Below are positions 1 to 9,236 of a stretch of 64,000 nucleotides of DNA, piece by piece. The stretch is from contig CP092877.1 of the NCBI GenBank assembly GCA_030710605.1, positions 42,950,406 through 43,014,405 on the forward strand. The letters run 5' to 3'. Positions within the stretch are counted from its first letter, which is position 1. Every line of letters starts with the position of its first letter. Below the pieces are notes generated by a model. It was not told the origin of the DNA and ran no database searches. It saw only the letters and a program-made list of their open reading frames with translations. Source of the DNA: Cordylochernes scorpioides (lineage: Eukaryota; Arthropoda; Arachnida; Pseudoscorpiones; Chernetidae). The position numbers and the translations under genes are program-made.

Positions 1-617
1 TTTCTTATTCGTGGCTTGGATATTCTTCAGATGGCCAAGGTGAAATGTCATGTGACTGGAAGCTCCACTGTCAAGAATCCATTGTTGTTCCAGATTGTCT
101 TGCTGCTTCACAAGTTTAGAAAAGTCATTTCTATTTTCATCTTTGGCAAATGTAGCCTTTGAATTTTTATTGGGTGTATTTGCTTTGTAGCCACTTGATC
201 CTTGTGATGCAAATGTTTGCTTTACATTTGTATTTTTCTTGTTTTCAGGGTTGTGCCAGCATTCAGCTGCCTTGTGTCCTGGTTTGTGGCATATAAAGCA
301 TTTGTATGTCTTTGGTGTTTTCATTTCTTTGTAATGTTTATATTTGTCCTTGCTGTAGACTTTAAAAGCTGAGGAATTTTCTTCCTTTGTATCATTAGAA
401 AATCTTTCGTGGTAGAGTTTTAATGAGTTTCTTAAGTCAAAAATTGTTAATTTTTCTTGGTTGCTGAGTTGAAGTACGATGAGATTGTATTTGTGGGGTA
501 AACCTCTTATAACTGAAGTGATAAACTCTTCGTCTTCAATATCAGCGCCTAGATTTCTGGCTTGTTCCAAAAATCTTTCTGCTCTGTAGAGATAATCTTC
601 GGGAGACACCGTTGACT
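1..617 (-). pseudogene. Copia-type gag 3' part and start of protease, decayed
   Basis: Read on the minus strand, this stretch encodes the second half of a Copia gag. It has the segment around SPEDYLYRAERFLEQ, a CX2CX4HX4C zinc knuckle (CFICHKPGHKAAEC, near 270-315) and then the retropepsin motif WILDSGASSHMTF (near 55-100). The reading frame stays open to the window edge, so protease, integrase and RT would lie beyond base 1. Its N-terminal half lies at 1486-1855, displaced by an inserted inverted-repeat element. It differs from the Copia copy at 21.6-28.8 kb, whose protease reads WCLDSGATAHM, so two Copia families are present. Confident as a Copia fragment. Confidence 0.85.
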
Positions 618-1485
618 TTGGCCAGATCCGAAACTAGGCCTACCTATGACGTCAAAATGACGTCGCGATGTAAACAAAGGTTACGACTGGGTCATTTTTT
701 TTTTTAAATTCGATTTAATTAATAATATTTTAAATACCTGCGACTAATTTATAGTGTCAATATTTATAAAGGATTTTTTATTTCAATAATTTTCTAATAG
801 CAATTTTTAATTATTTTTTTAGCGCCAACGTAAACAAAGAAATACTGGCGTAATACGTTCCAATGGTGCCAAAGGTTATATTTATAAATAGGAATATACA
901 AAATAAATATAATATAGAATATAAAAATAAAAATAATAAAATTATGAATATTACATATTTATAATAATAAAACTATTAATAAATTACATTAACCTAACCT
1001 AACCTGAACCTAACCTAACCTGAACGAACCTGAACCTAACCTAACCTAACCTGAACGAACCTAACCTAACCTAAGCGAACCTAACCTAACCTAAGCGAAC
1101 CTAACCTAACCTGAACGAACCTTAACCTAACCTAACCTAAACTGAACTTAAACTAACCTAAATTAACAACGAAATTTTTACATTAATTAATAATTAATTT
1201 AATAATAATTTTAAATATCGGACACCATTGCTCTCAAGGTGCATTCACAACATACACGTGTTTACAATTCCGCTAAATATTTTCAAAAAAAAATCTATTT
1301 AAAATTAGCAGGCCATTTAGAAAAAAATATATATATATTGAAACTATAAAATAATCGCAGGTATTTAGAATATCAATAATTAAATCGTGTTAAAAAAAAA
1401 AAAAACAATGATCCAGTCGTAACCTTTGTTTACATCGCGACGTCATTTTGACGTCATAGCGAGGCCTAGTTTCGGATCTGGCCAA
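618..1485. mobile_element. 868-bp TIR element (MITE) inserted in Copia gag
   Basis: The ends are long imperfect inverted repeats. The outer part (TTGGCCAGATCCGAAACTAG and its reverse complement at 1466-1485) is near perfect, and similarity continues for roughly 150 bp with a few mismatches. The flanks show a possible 3-bp duplication ACT (615-617 and 1486-1488). No transposase is visible, so it is non-autonomous. Both TIRs contain the palindrome TGACGTCA. The interior is AT-rich and holds a block of AACCT repeats. The 3-bp duplication would suit a PIF/Harbinger-like element, but the superfamily is not established. Confidence 0.8.
990..1160. repeat. Telomere-like (AACCT)n array inside the MITE
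   Basis: About 170 bp of AACCT units, often interspersed with GAACCT or GAACG variants. On the other strand this is TTAGG, the usual arthropod telomeric repeat. It lies wholly inside an inverted-repeat element, so it is interstitial and not a chromosome end. The degenerate units suggest age or an independent microsatellite origin. Confidence 0.8.
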
Positions 1486-1855
1486 ACTTCACGGGGTCAC
1501 CCTAATCTTCCCATTTTCTTCCCTTTTCATTACTAATCTAGAAACGTCATTTCTAGCTTCAATTATTATCTTCCTTTTATCGCCCTCATATCTGGCATGT
1601 AGAGCTTTCCAAATTTCCTTGCTAGTTTTACATGTTAAAATCAAGGCAACTAAGGAATCAGTCATAGAACAGGTAAGAATACCTTTGGCTTGTGCGTCCT
1701 TTTTTTTTTCATTCTTTAAACTTTTCTTCTTCTTTGGGTGGATCAGCTTCCAAAATGGCGTCCAAATCTTTTCCTTCCAGAATTGAAATAATTCGGAATT
1801 TCCAAGAGGCGAAATTTTTGCTATCAAATTTTGGTATTTGCACATTACTCTCCAT
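1486..1855 (-). pseudogene. Copia-type gag N-terminal part, frameshifted
   Basis: On the minus strand a start codon at 1853-1855 opens a typical Copia gag N-terminus (MESNVQIPKFDSKNFASW). It goes out of frame in an A-rich tract near 1705, after which another frame continues with a UBN2-like gag segment (ILTCSMTDSLVALILTCK) and ends at 1489 beside the inserted element. It is the other half of the fragment at 1-617. The frameshift and the insertion make it non-functional. Confidence 0.8.
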
Positions 1856-2370
1856 TTTCTGAAGATATTTTTATACCTTTTCGGTAATCAGCTTTCCGTT
1901 GAATCCCAAAGAAGTTAGTATTTTGGTATTAGCGACGCTAGGCCTTTTTTAGGCGCAGTGGAAGCGTGCTGGGACCATAACCATTGTTGGTTTTTGTGGG
2001 TGTTTAAATGGGAAGATAGGGATCACGTAAATTATATAATCATTAAAATATTTATTAACATATAAAATTAAAATAAAGGATATATAAGGACCACGTAAAG
2101 TTTCTGTTCTTTGCTTGTTCTTCTGTTTACCTTTTTCTGTCTCTCGTTGTTTATCTTCTTTCATAGAAAATTATTTATAATAGTAAATTTTAAACATACT
2201 TAAAATTAAAAAAAAACAATAAGGAATATTTTCAAATATTAAATAAAAATGTTCCACAAAATTATAGGCAACATATTTGCAACAGGTTGTCAAACAGACA
2301 CCATCAAGAGTCACAACTTGATGCCCAAATATGATTGAGTGGAGATAAGAAAGAAGAATAAGATTCATTT
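1856..2370 (-). other. Probable Copia leader/LTR remnant plus a short repeat tail
   Basis: Upstream of the gag start (minus strand), the sequence GGTTATGGTCCCAG near 1967-1982 resembles the Copia primer-binding site GGTTATGGGCCCAG seen in the second Copia copy near 28570-28588. The AT-rich DNA beyond it is probably LTR, but no second copy is in the window to delimit it. Bases 2285-2365 match the 3' end of the dispersed repeat seen at 11640-12048, which ends in an AAGAAAGAAG-type tail. Confidence 0.45.
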
Positions 2371-2510
2371 CATATCTCTATAACCATAATTTTTAACTGA
2401 TTTGATTATTTTTGCAATAAAGAATTTTTATTCAATAAATTTTTTACCTTCCTAGATCCAGAGTTAGTTCACTAAATAAATATATAGAAATTAATATTTC
2501 TTGAAAATAA

Positions 2511-2737
2511 AGATACTTCGGCCAGTAAATTTTTTTATTACCTCGACGTTTCGACAAAAATATTTTGTCCTCGTCAGGAGCAAACAAAAGTTAAAACATT
2601 TGGCAAGGCGTTAGAAATTATTCGAATGCCTTGCAAAATGTTTTTATTTTTGTTTGCTCCTGAGGAGGACAAAAGCTTTTTGTCGAAACGTCGATGTAAT
2701 AAAAAGATTTACTGGCCGAAGTATCTTTATTTTCAAT
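2511..2737. repeat. Fold-back element (GACGTTTCG family), copy 1
   Basis: Two arms of about 80 bp, running from TTGAAAATAAAGATACTTCG to its complement ending at 2737, face each other around an AT-rich centre. Each arm carries the unit CGACGTTTCGACAAAA...GTCCTCGTCAGGAGC or its complement. On the minus strand the left arm reads CTGACGA, one base, a GACAAAA/TTTTGTC stem, then GAAACGTC. On the plus strand the right arm reads CTGAGGA with the same stem and GAAACGTC. Further copies lie at 4377-4631, 45430-45604 and 49961-50208. Confidence 0.8.
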
Positions 2738-2803
2738 AAATATGAATGCTGGCCTGGCAGCCTCTATCTTTACGAGAAATTAATGTGTTTATGGTGCATG
2801 CAG

Positions 2804-2934
2804 GTATTCTGATTGGCTACATTGGCACCCTCTGTATAACAGCAGGGTACCATCGACTGTGGACTCACAAATCTTACAAGGCCAAGCTACCTCTGAGAAT
2901 TTTCTACATGATTGGATCCTGTATTAATGGACAG
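2804..2934 (+). CDS. Acyl-CoA delta-9 desaturase, exon with histidine box I
   Basis: This is the first of three visible exons of a stearoyl/acyl-CoA desaturase, a membrane di-iron enzyme of the endoplasmic reticulum that introduces a cis double bond into fatty acyl-CoA. The exon runs from acceptor TGCATGCAG to donor ACAG|gtaact, entering in phase 1 and leaving in phase 0. It encodes a membrane segment (GILIGYIGTLCITAGYH) and the first histidine box HRLWTH, then SYKAKLPLRIFYMIGS. The N-terminal exon or exons with the first membrane span are not visible here and probably lie before the window. Joining the three exons at the stated sites gives one open frame without stops. The open reading frame before 2804 is intron, not coding. 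Confidence 0.9.
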
Positions 2935-3079
2935 GTAACTCTCCCTCATTGATTGTTGAGTCCTTGTCAGATTTTCAAGGTGGAATCTCCTAAAATATAT
3001 ATGTTATATAAAAATTATATAATATTTTAAAATTATAAATTATAGAAAAAATCACTCTGTTAAATCGACCGCTAGAGGT

Positions 3080-3500
3080 CGCTTTTTCCTATATAAATCC
3101 ATTGTTGTTGTTTCCTGTTGGCCTTTCATTTTGGTTAGCAGCCCCGTAAATAAATATATTTCCGTTTCCTGTTGGCCGTTAAGCAATGTCGGGCCCGGTC
3201 AGTACTTGGGAGGGTGACCACCTGGGAACACCGGGTGCTATAGGTTATTACATTTTTTTCGGGAATCAAAAATCATCTATTTTGGTTAGCAGTCCCGTAA
3301 ATAAAGATATTTCCATTTCTTGTTGGCCGGCTCAAACCTTTTTCAATTATGTAAATAAGTATTTAGTTTTCTTTATTCTTACGCTTTAATTCAGGTAGTA
3401 CTTTATCAAATTATCTATTTATGTTCTATAAGCTTAATTAAAGCTAATTCTGATCATAACTATTCTTATTATTCCCACGACTGCAAAACAATATCATAAA
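3080..3500 (+). repeat. Dispersed repeat, second copy at 38755-38955
   Basis: The segments around CCTATATAAATCCATTG and from GGCCGGCTCAAACC through ACGCTTTAATTCAGG match, in reverse complement, the region 38755-38955. Copy 1 contains an extra stretch of about 200 bp. That stretch holds two versions of a roughly 48-bp unit (TTTGGTTAGCAGYCCCGTAA to TTGGCCG) and a 5S rRNA fragment. The extra block looks like an insertion or local duplication, because copy 2 lacks it. Confidence 0.6.
3178..3245 (+). pseudogene. 5S rRNA 3' fragment
   Basis: Sixty-eight bases match the 3' half of animal 5S rRNA, from GTTAAGCAATGTCGGGCCCG through AGTACTTGGGAGGGTGACC (box C region) and ACACCGGGTGCTATAGG. The 5' half with boxes A and the intermediate element is missing, so it should not be a working gene. 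It sits between two copies of a repeated 48-bp unit. It could be a relic of a 5S-derived SINE (SINE3 type) or a direct insertion. Confidence 0.8.
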
Positions 3501-3877
3501 ATACTCATGTATACCAAAATCAAGCAACAGCTAATAATTCTATATAAATTTAATTACAAAATCAACAGCAGAAATCATTTTTCATAATATATATAGAAAA
3601 AATAATGAAGAGTAATAGACAAACAAAATGGGTAAAAGGAATTATATTTTTTTATTTTTAGGTGAATATTTTTAATGTATCAATAAATATTTAAAACGTT
3701 TAATGGCAAGATTTATTAATGAAGCCAATCGGCTTTTACACGTCATGCGCTTGTCCAAAACAATAAAAAAAGAAGAACTGAGGTAACGAACCAGATAATT
3801 TTCAATCTAAAAGAACAAAGTGAAATAGTGATCTAAAAAGTAAACTTTTAGACTTGTTTTAAATATTTTTATAATAT

Positions 3878-4140
3878 TTTTTTTTTACTTATCCTTTTAT
3901 TAGTCTAAATTATACAAGATCTTGGAGGTCGTGCTCATAAAGAAGTTCAAGAACTCTTCTTGGTTCTCTATACAGGAATCCTTTGTCCTTTCCAATACAA
4001 TTTAGTATATGTTGAGGAGTGGCCTCTTCGGTTTTGCACCTAGTGCACATGGGGAAGCTTTTGTCTCCCTCTTTATAGACTAGAGGGCGCAGGTGACCAG
4101 ATTTCCATCTGGCCAACTGTGTCGACTTCCTTCTGCTTAG
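3878..4140 (-). pseudogene. LINE ORF2 C-terminal fragment with zinc knuckle
   Basis: On the minus strand a 68-residue reading frame (with similarity slightly upstream) carries CTRCKTEEATPQHILNC, the CX2C...HX4C knuckle common at the C-terminus of LINE ORF2 proteins in the Jockey/R1/CR1 groups. It ends at a stop at 3910, followed by AATAAA-like sequence and an A-run (T-run on plus at 3880-3888). This is the signature of a 5'-truncated retrotransposed copy. Confidence 0.75.
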
Positions 4141-4376
4141 TTGGAAGGTCTGTTTTTAGGGGTTATTTATATATCTATTTTATATATTTACTTTATATAT
4201 GTGGATAATGAGCTATACGAGAAGCTCTAGCTACAGTAGAATTGGGCAGCTTCTTTTGCCCATGCTGCAGATTCAACGGTCCTGGCGACTATTGCAACAG
4301 TCTTGTTGCAACACAATTCGCCAATATTTGAAGAGTTATCGTAAAGATAGAGGCTGCCTGGACGGAATCCATAGTT

Positions 4377-4631
4377 CTTCAAATTAAAGATACTTTGGCC
4401 AGTAAATCTTTTTTTATTGTCTCGACAAAAATCTTTTGTCCTCGTCAGGAACGAACAAAAATCAAAACATTTGGCAAAGCGTTAAAAATTATTCTCATAT
4501 AATTTTATATATTTTCTAACGCTTTGCCAAATGTTTTTATTTTTGTTCGCTCCTAACGAGGACAAAAGATTTTTGTCGATACGTTGATACAATAAAAAAT
4601 ATTTACTGGCCTAAGTATCTTTAATTTGAAG
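4377..4631. repeat. Fold-back element (GACGTTTCG family), copy 2
   Basis: Arms CTTCAAATTAAAGATACTTT (left) and the complement ending at 4631. Both carry the GTCCTCGTCAGGA / ACGAGGACAAAA unit. It is preceded by AAAGATAGAGGCTGCCTGG, a flank also found beside the copies at 45430-45604 and 49961-50208, so the mobile unit probably extends beyond the hairpin. Confidence 0.75.
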
Positions 4632-4920
4632 GTTTGAAGTGTTGTTAGAGAAAAAAGGGCAGTAGGCGAGTGGTTAGATTTTTTTTATTTAGAGTACACA
4701 TACATCTTAAAAATAAATTTTAAAATAAAATGGCTATTCACATGCTGATAAGCGAACTGCCAATAACGGATTACCTTCATGGCAGTTGGTCTGATGCTTA
4801 TATGTACAATCATAGGAAATTCATAGACAGCAAAAGGTGTGGGGAAACCCTATTTATTTACATAAAAGCAAGTTTATAATTTATAAATAAATATAACGTA
4901 CATATAACTAAATATAATTC

Positions 4921-5300
4921 AAATCTTCTTCTTCTTCTCTTCTTTTTATCTCCACTCAATCATATTAGGGTATCAAGTTGTGACCCTTGATGGTATCTGT
5001 TTGACAACCATCATGACTGGGTGAAGTAGAATGCGTCTGCCTTTGTCATTAAGACTGGGAGCACTACTCAGTGGCAGGCCGACTTAGCTCCAAAAGAACT
5101 GGCCGCCTCTGACATGAGGAACAGACGTCTTGTGCAGCCGCTCCTAACATGGTGTACAAACGCTGCTCATCCTGTATCCCTGGATTAGGAGCCCTTACAG
5201 GGTACTATCATCCGGGCCAGCTGAGCCCAGGTCTTTTAGTGAACTTGTTACTGCTCCCCCTCCTTTTTCATCCGGGCTTGGGACCGGCAAAGGTGGAGTT
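4921..5300 (-). repeat. Dispersed repeat A, near full-length copy
   Basis: Read on the minus strand, it begins near 5300 (AACTCCACCTTTGCCGGTCC) and ends with AATATGATTGAGTGGAGATAA and a purine tail (CTTCTTCTTCTTCTC on plus). The copies at 11640-12048, 14370-14735 and 57722-58012 share this layout, and the one at 48117-48180 shares only the 3' end. The constant 3' end with a simple tail and the variable 5' end are typical of retroposed SINE/LINE copies. Short frames in it are not convincing coding sequence. Confidence 0.7.
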
Positions 5301-5573
5301 AAGTCTCCCTGGTTGCAGAGATGGTCAACAGACTTTGTCTTATTTTGTTGAGATAGTTTTTCTTTCACATGTTTAATAAAGAGTCTTTCTTTTTAATGGA
5401 TGAAGAAATTAGACTGAAGATAAGGGACAATTTGGATTATAGATTATAAACACAAGGTAATATGACCAAATAAATAAATAATGTATGGCTTGGGACCGGA
5501 AAAGGCGGAGTTTATAATGCAAGTAATATCTTATGGAAACACAATATACTTAAATATATTAAGTAAATATATC

Positions 5574-5751
5574 AGGCCTCCAGGTAAAAGTATATTTTCA
5601 AAAACCTTTAAATCTCTAGCTTTCGGGCCCGAATGACCTTCTACAGGAGAAAACATAGTATAATGGTACCGTGTTTTCTTCTGTGGAAGACCGTTCGTGC
5701 CCGAAATCTAGAGATTAAAAAGTTTTTTTTGAAAATATATATATGCCTGGA
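5574..5751. repeat. Fold-back element (CTTTCGGGC / CTTCTACAGG family)
   Basis: The arms begin AGGCCTCCAGG and end CCTGG-A. Each contains CTCTAGCTTTCGGGCCCGAA and CCTTCTACAGGAGAAAAC, or diverged complements. Reading the left arm on minus gives CTGTAGA, A, a short stem, GAAAGCTA, GAGA, a hammerhead-like order of parts with A6 replaced by T. Better conserved relatives lie at 41713-42002, 51094-51380 and 51731-52096. Confidence 0.7.
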
Positions 5752-5789
5752 AGCACTGAACGGAATCTAAGAGTATGTCGACCGTAACG

Positions 5790-6430
5790 ATGCCTACCCC
5801 TCACATCCGTGCACCGACAAGTTCGACTACTCGGAAGCGATCAACTTGGAACTACGCGCTGACTTTAGTCTTTAGTGACGAGTCCTGTTTCTTACTGTGT
5901 CCTGATGACCGTCGCAAACATTTCTGGAGACGTCCTGAGCAGTGAGTGGATCCTGGCCTTACTTTTGAATACCAGACAGGTTCACAACAGGGCGTTATGG
6001 TCTGGGGTGCCATTTCAATTTATAGCAGGACCCCATTGGTAGTCATCCATGGCACCCTGACAGTACAACGGTACGTAGATGACATCCTACGGCCTGTTTT
6101 GTTGCTATTCCCCTCACATCACCCGGGCTTACTTTTCAACGAGATAATGCCCGGCCAAGTACGCCACGTGTTACTATGGATTGCCTTGCCGAACTTTCCC
6201 GTGGCCAGCAAGGTTGCCTGATCTCTCACCCATAGAACACATCTGGGGCATGGTGGAAAGACGATTGCAACCATCCCGGAATGTTGACTATTCACTCCGA
6301 CAGTTGGAGACAATTTGACAAGAAATCCCACAGCGCACCATCCAGAATATTGATAGTGTCCATGACACGCCGGGGAGCAGCCTGCATTCATTCATGCCTG
6401 TGGGGTCAAACGACATATGGCCTTTCTCAA
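5790..6430 (+). pseudogene. Tc1-like transposase, dead
   Basis: Translations in several frames give pieces of a Tc1-family DDE transposase in the right order. They are NWELRADFSLFSDESCF with the first catalytic aspartate, then HFWRRPEQ, GVMVWGAISIYSRTPLVV, and a degraded second-aspartate region near 6140-6170 in place of FQ-DNAR. The third acidic-residue region is PDLSPIEHIWGMVERRL, near 6217-6270. Stops and frameshifts separate the pieces. No terminal inverted repeats were identified. It lies in the desaturase intron. Confidence 0.8.
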
Positions 6431-7049
6431 TTTGTGACGAAATACTCTAAATAACTCTGAAATAAAACAATTAATGCATGTTTTTCTCATATAATATGCA
6501 TGTTTTTCACATACACTAATTTTTATCCTAATCGGACAATTCCTTCTTGGTGCGTCTATTTTTTATTTATTTATTTATTTTTGTTATAGAGTGTATGAGA
6601 GGATGCTGAACGATTGACACCAATTTTGTGTTGAAAATATCTGAAATAATTTGACAAAAATTGAAAATAAAATCTCTTTAAGAATATATTGTTTTTTAAT
6701 TGTAAATTGATTTTGTTGTTAATGCTGAAATGTTTTGTTTAATTGGGATTAGATAGCCTAAAACCAAAATATTTAAATCATATTTTCAAAGTTTTTAACC
6801 CTAATAATTTAGAGAAAATTTTAAAAGAATTCTTTCGATTTACCAAGATTGTCTGGAATGGATATATAGATTTTGTTTCTCAATAAAAATAAATGTGGAT
6901 CATTTAAAGACTAAAATATGTAAATCATTTATTCTCCATATATCTTTTATGAGATGTATTTCAAAGAGAAAAACTTTATGATTTAACATTCTTACTATAT
7001 TAGAATTTAAACCCTCCTAAACTGTTATATAACTCATGTTTCTTTACAG
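6431..7049. other. Intron remainder, nothing recognised
   Basis: AT-rich DNA with a short TTTA microsatellite near 6562-6583. No coding, repeat or RNA signal is visible up to the acceptor at 7049. Confidence 0.6.
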
Positions 7050-7255
7050 AATGATATCTACGTTTGGGTACGGGACCACCGAATGCATCACAAGTATGTC
7101 GACACTGATGCTGATCCCCACAGCATTCAGCGAGGATTCTTCTTCGCCCACATGGGATGGTTGATGTGCAAGAAACATCCCGATGTGATTGAGAAAGGAA
7201 AGACCATTGATATGAGCGATATCCTAGCTGATCCTGTTGTTCGCTTCCAAAGAAG
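7050..7255 (+). CDS. Acyl-CoA delta-9 desaturase, exon with histidine box II
   Basis: The second visible exon runs from acceptor TTTCTTTACAG| to donor AGAAG|gtaatt, in phase 0 and out in phase 2. It encodes NDIYVWVRDHRMHHKYVDTD, which holds the second histidine box HRMHH, followed by DPHSIQRGFFFAHMGWLM and the conserved KHPDVIEKGKTIDMSDILAD stretch. These are diagnostic of animal acyl-CoA desaturases and chelate the di-iron centre with boxes I and III. Confidence 0.93.
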
Positions 7256-7309
7256 GTAATTCATTTAAATATCTATCATTCCTTTATTTTGCTAACAACG
7301 CTGTTTCAG

Positions 7310-7769
7310 ATACTACAAAATATTGATGCCGCTGTTTTGCTTCGTCATTCCTATCCTAATTTCTGTGTATCTACTCAACGAAAGTTTTTATATGTCTTTC
7401 TGCGCAATGGGCGTTGCGCGGTATTTGTTGACACTCCATGGTACCTGGACGGTCAACAGTTTTGCCCACTTAGTGGGATACCAGCCATTTGACACAACTC
7501 AAAAAGCCCATGACAACCTCTTTGTATCTTTCATTGGATTGGGAGAAGGTTGGCACAACTACCATCATGTCTTCCCATGGGACTACTCCACCAGTGAACT
7601 AGGCTACTACTACAACTACAGCAAAGTCTTCATCGATCTCATGGCAAAGATTGGACAAGCCTATGACCTACGTACAGCAACCTTAGCTCAGATGAATCGT
7701 TGGAAGAATACCAAAGGGGATGGGAAAGAACGATGGTACACCGTTTCTCGACCACAGCATAAAGACTGA
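7310..7769 (+). CDS. Acyl-CoA delta-9 desaturase, last exon with histidine box III
   Basis: The final exon follows a very short 54-bp intron (7256-7309, ending CTGTTTCAG). It encodes YYKILMPLFCFVIPILISVY (third/fourth membrane region), the conserved TWTVNSFAHLVGYQPFD, and the third histidine box in GEGWHNYHHVFPWDY. The C-terminus is soluble (KIGQAYDLRTAT...SRPQHKD), with TGA at 7767-7769. The intron sizes differ greatly, 4.1 kb against 54 bp. No stop or frameshift is seen, so the visible part looks functional. Confidence 0.94.
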
Positions 7770-7857
7770 TAACAAAGCTAACCATCAGTATGATATCAAG
7801 GTCCATACTTTGTACTTGTAACAAGTTCATGTTCTATAGAGAACTTGAAAAGGTAGA

Positions 7858-7863
7858 AATAAA
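7858..7863 (+). terminator. Polyadenylation signal of the desaturase
   Basis: AATAAA lies 88 bases after the desaturase stop codon, in A-rich context. It is the first canonical signal downstream and is the likely 3' end signal. Confidence 0.7.
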
Positions 7864-7869
7864 GATTAT

Positions 7870-8360
7870 TTTCAAAAATTCTAAAATATGTTTATTCATA
7901 ATACATAAAAAATACACACAGGTAAACACAGGCCAACACAGGAGAGCCCACTCAGCAAGATGATATACTGACACTATAATAATGCACGTATTGTAACTAT
8001 AGCCTATACTGACTTTAAAAACATGTTTGTGAGTGTATGTGGCACAGCGCATACATTTGGATGATATCTTAAAAGTGTAAAGAATAATTCTGGAAGGACT
8101 GAAAGAGACTGAAAGACTGAAAAGTATCAACCGGATCTCCTTTCGTAAAATAGACAAACGAATTAATTAAAGATAATATAGAATAATCCCTTAATGTTAA
8201 AGAAAAAATTAAAGGTCTCAAGATGAGTTACGATAATAAAAAAAGTGTAGAGTTTTAATGAAATAATGAAAGAAATTACAAGTGAAATAGAATATTTAGA
8301 CGCAACAGATAAACAATTTAAAAATTCAAAAGATATAAAATAATACAAAAAAAAAAAACA
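7870..8360. other. Intergenic, nothing recognised
   Basis: AT-rich sequence after the desaturase. The minus-strand open frames here have no recognisable domain and AT-biased composition; treated as non-coding. Confidence 0.5.
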
Positions 8361-8364
8361 TATA

Positions 8365-8525
8365 CAGTTAAACCTGTCTATAGCGCCTCCTCTTGGGACT
8401 CACCAAAATAGGTTGCTATAGAGAGAGGGTGCTATATACAGGTCACTTTTAATGTAAAATGTTTACATTTTAATGTTTAAAATGGGGCGCTATAGAGAAG
8501 AAGGCGCTATAGACAGGTTTAACTG
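8365..8525. mobile_element. pogo/Tigger-like MITE, 161 bp
   Basis: Termini CAGTTAAACCTGTCTATAGC and its complement form long inverted repeats. The left flank is TA and the right flank CA, consistent with a TA target duplication with one change. There is no internal coding capacity. The CAG start and the TIR style match the elements at 34028-34521, 39723-39897 and 40188-40344. Confidence 0.8.
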
Positions 8526-8554
8526 CATATAACAAAAGATTTTGATAAGAAATA

Positions 8555-8765
8555 AAAAGGGCATCTCCTTATTGTGCAAATAGAAGTTTCTGATGGATTG
8601 GGCCATCTGTAGGAATAAATATTAACTAATCGTTGATATTTAATCATTCTATAATTGGCTAAATACCCATTCTTGATTAATAAAGAAAAGCTAACCACGT
8701 ACGCATTTCGGGCCGTTTGCCCTCATCAACGGGGTGCAAGCTGTACCTTTAACAACCAAAAAGGA
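8555..8765 (-). mobile_element. Hammerhead module copy (Penelope-type pLTR-like), minus strand
   Basis: Read on minus, this matches about 210 bp at 18318-18540. The order is GGTACAGCTTGCACC, a hammerhead core, GTGGTTAGCTTTTCTT, AATGGGTATTTRGCCAATT, a motif close to AGATGGC, and TTGCACRATAAGGAGATGCC. The 3' motif (GCATCTCCTTATTGTGCAA on plus) recurs at 8905-8935, so the hammerhead unit is flanked by direct repeats, as in tandem pLTR arrangements of Penelope-like elements. Confidence 0.65.
8695..8735 (-). ncRNA. Degenerate hammerhead ribozyme
   Basis: Minus strand: TTGATGA replaces the core CTGATGA (C3 to U), followed by stem II GGGC/GCCC around AAACG, then GAAA and TGCGTA. The flanking stem I strands CCCCG and CGTGG pair with one mismatch. 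The C3 change should abolish cleavage. It is homologous to the intact-looking copy at 18327-18366. Confidence 0.6.
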
Positions 8766-9076
8766 ACTAGTCATTCAAGCTTCCTGAAAAATCGTTAAAC
8801 GGGTAGTTAAGGTCAGAAGTGCGGGAGAACGCCAAACAGTATGAAAAATAGCACAAAAATGAAATTGTACTGGGATCAGGTGAAAAATTTAAGAGAAAAA
8901 AAGGAAATCTCCTGATTGTGCAACTAAAAGTTTCTGATGGTTTATATTTGGTTTTGATTAGAAGAGAATTATAGATTAATATAACACTACAACTTTCGAG
9001 AATTCTAAAATAATTTTTATTTTAATAATATATATAGAATATGAAAATAGAGAGAGCAATCCATAAATAAATCTTT

Positions 9077-9236
9077 ATTTAAAAAAGGCATATATTGGAT
9101 CAAAATATCATTTATTTTACCAATATTTCAGTTGGCTGAACGCCAACTTTAATACCTTGATAAAGGTTGGCGTTCAGCCAACAGAAATATTGGTAAAATG
9201 AATGATATTTTGATTAAATATATGCCTTTTTAATTA
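9077..9236. repeat. Fold-back element (TTGGCTGAACGCCAA family), copy 1
   Basis: Arms beginning AAAAAGGCATATATTGGATC and CCAATATTTCAGTTGGCTGA with complements ending near 9236. The right half reads TTGATAA, A, a GGTTGGC/GCCAAC stem around GTTCA, then AGAAATATTGG, the same order of parts as the other hairpin families. Related sequences lie at 46097-46180 (half) and 47172-47327. Confidence 0.75.

Larger units (their letters stand above)
2935..7049 (+). other. Desaturase intron, 4.1 kb, filled with repeats
   Basis: The intron runs from gtaact at 2935 to tttctttacag at 7049. It contains a 5S rRNA fragment, a LINE tail, two GACGTTTCG fold-back elements, a minus-strand dispersed repeat, another fold-back element and a dead Tc1-like transposase, each listed separately. 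The remainder (3400-3880, 4640-4920, 5300-5570) is AT-rich with nothing recognisable. Confidence 0.85.

Noticed and set aside
990..1160. True chromosome end
   Set aside because: The array is short, degenerate, flanked on both sides by a transposon's inverted repeats and by Copia sequence.
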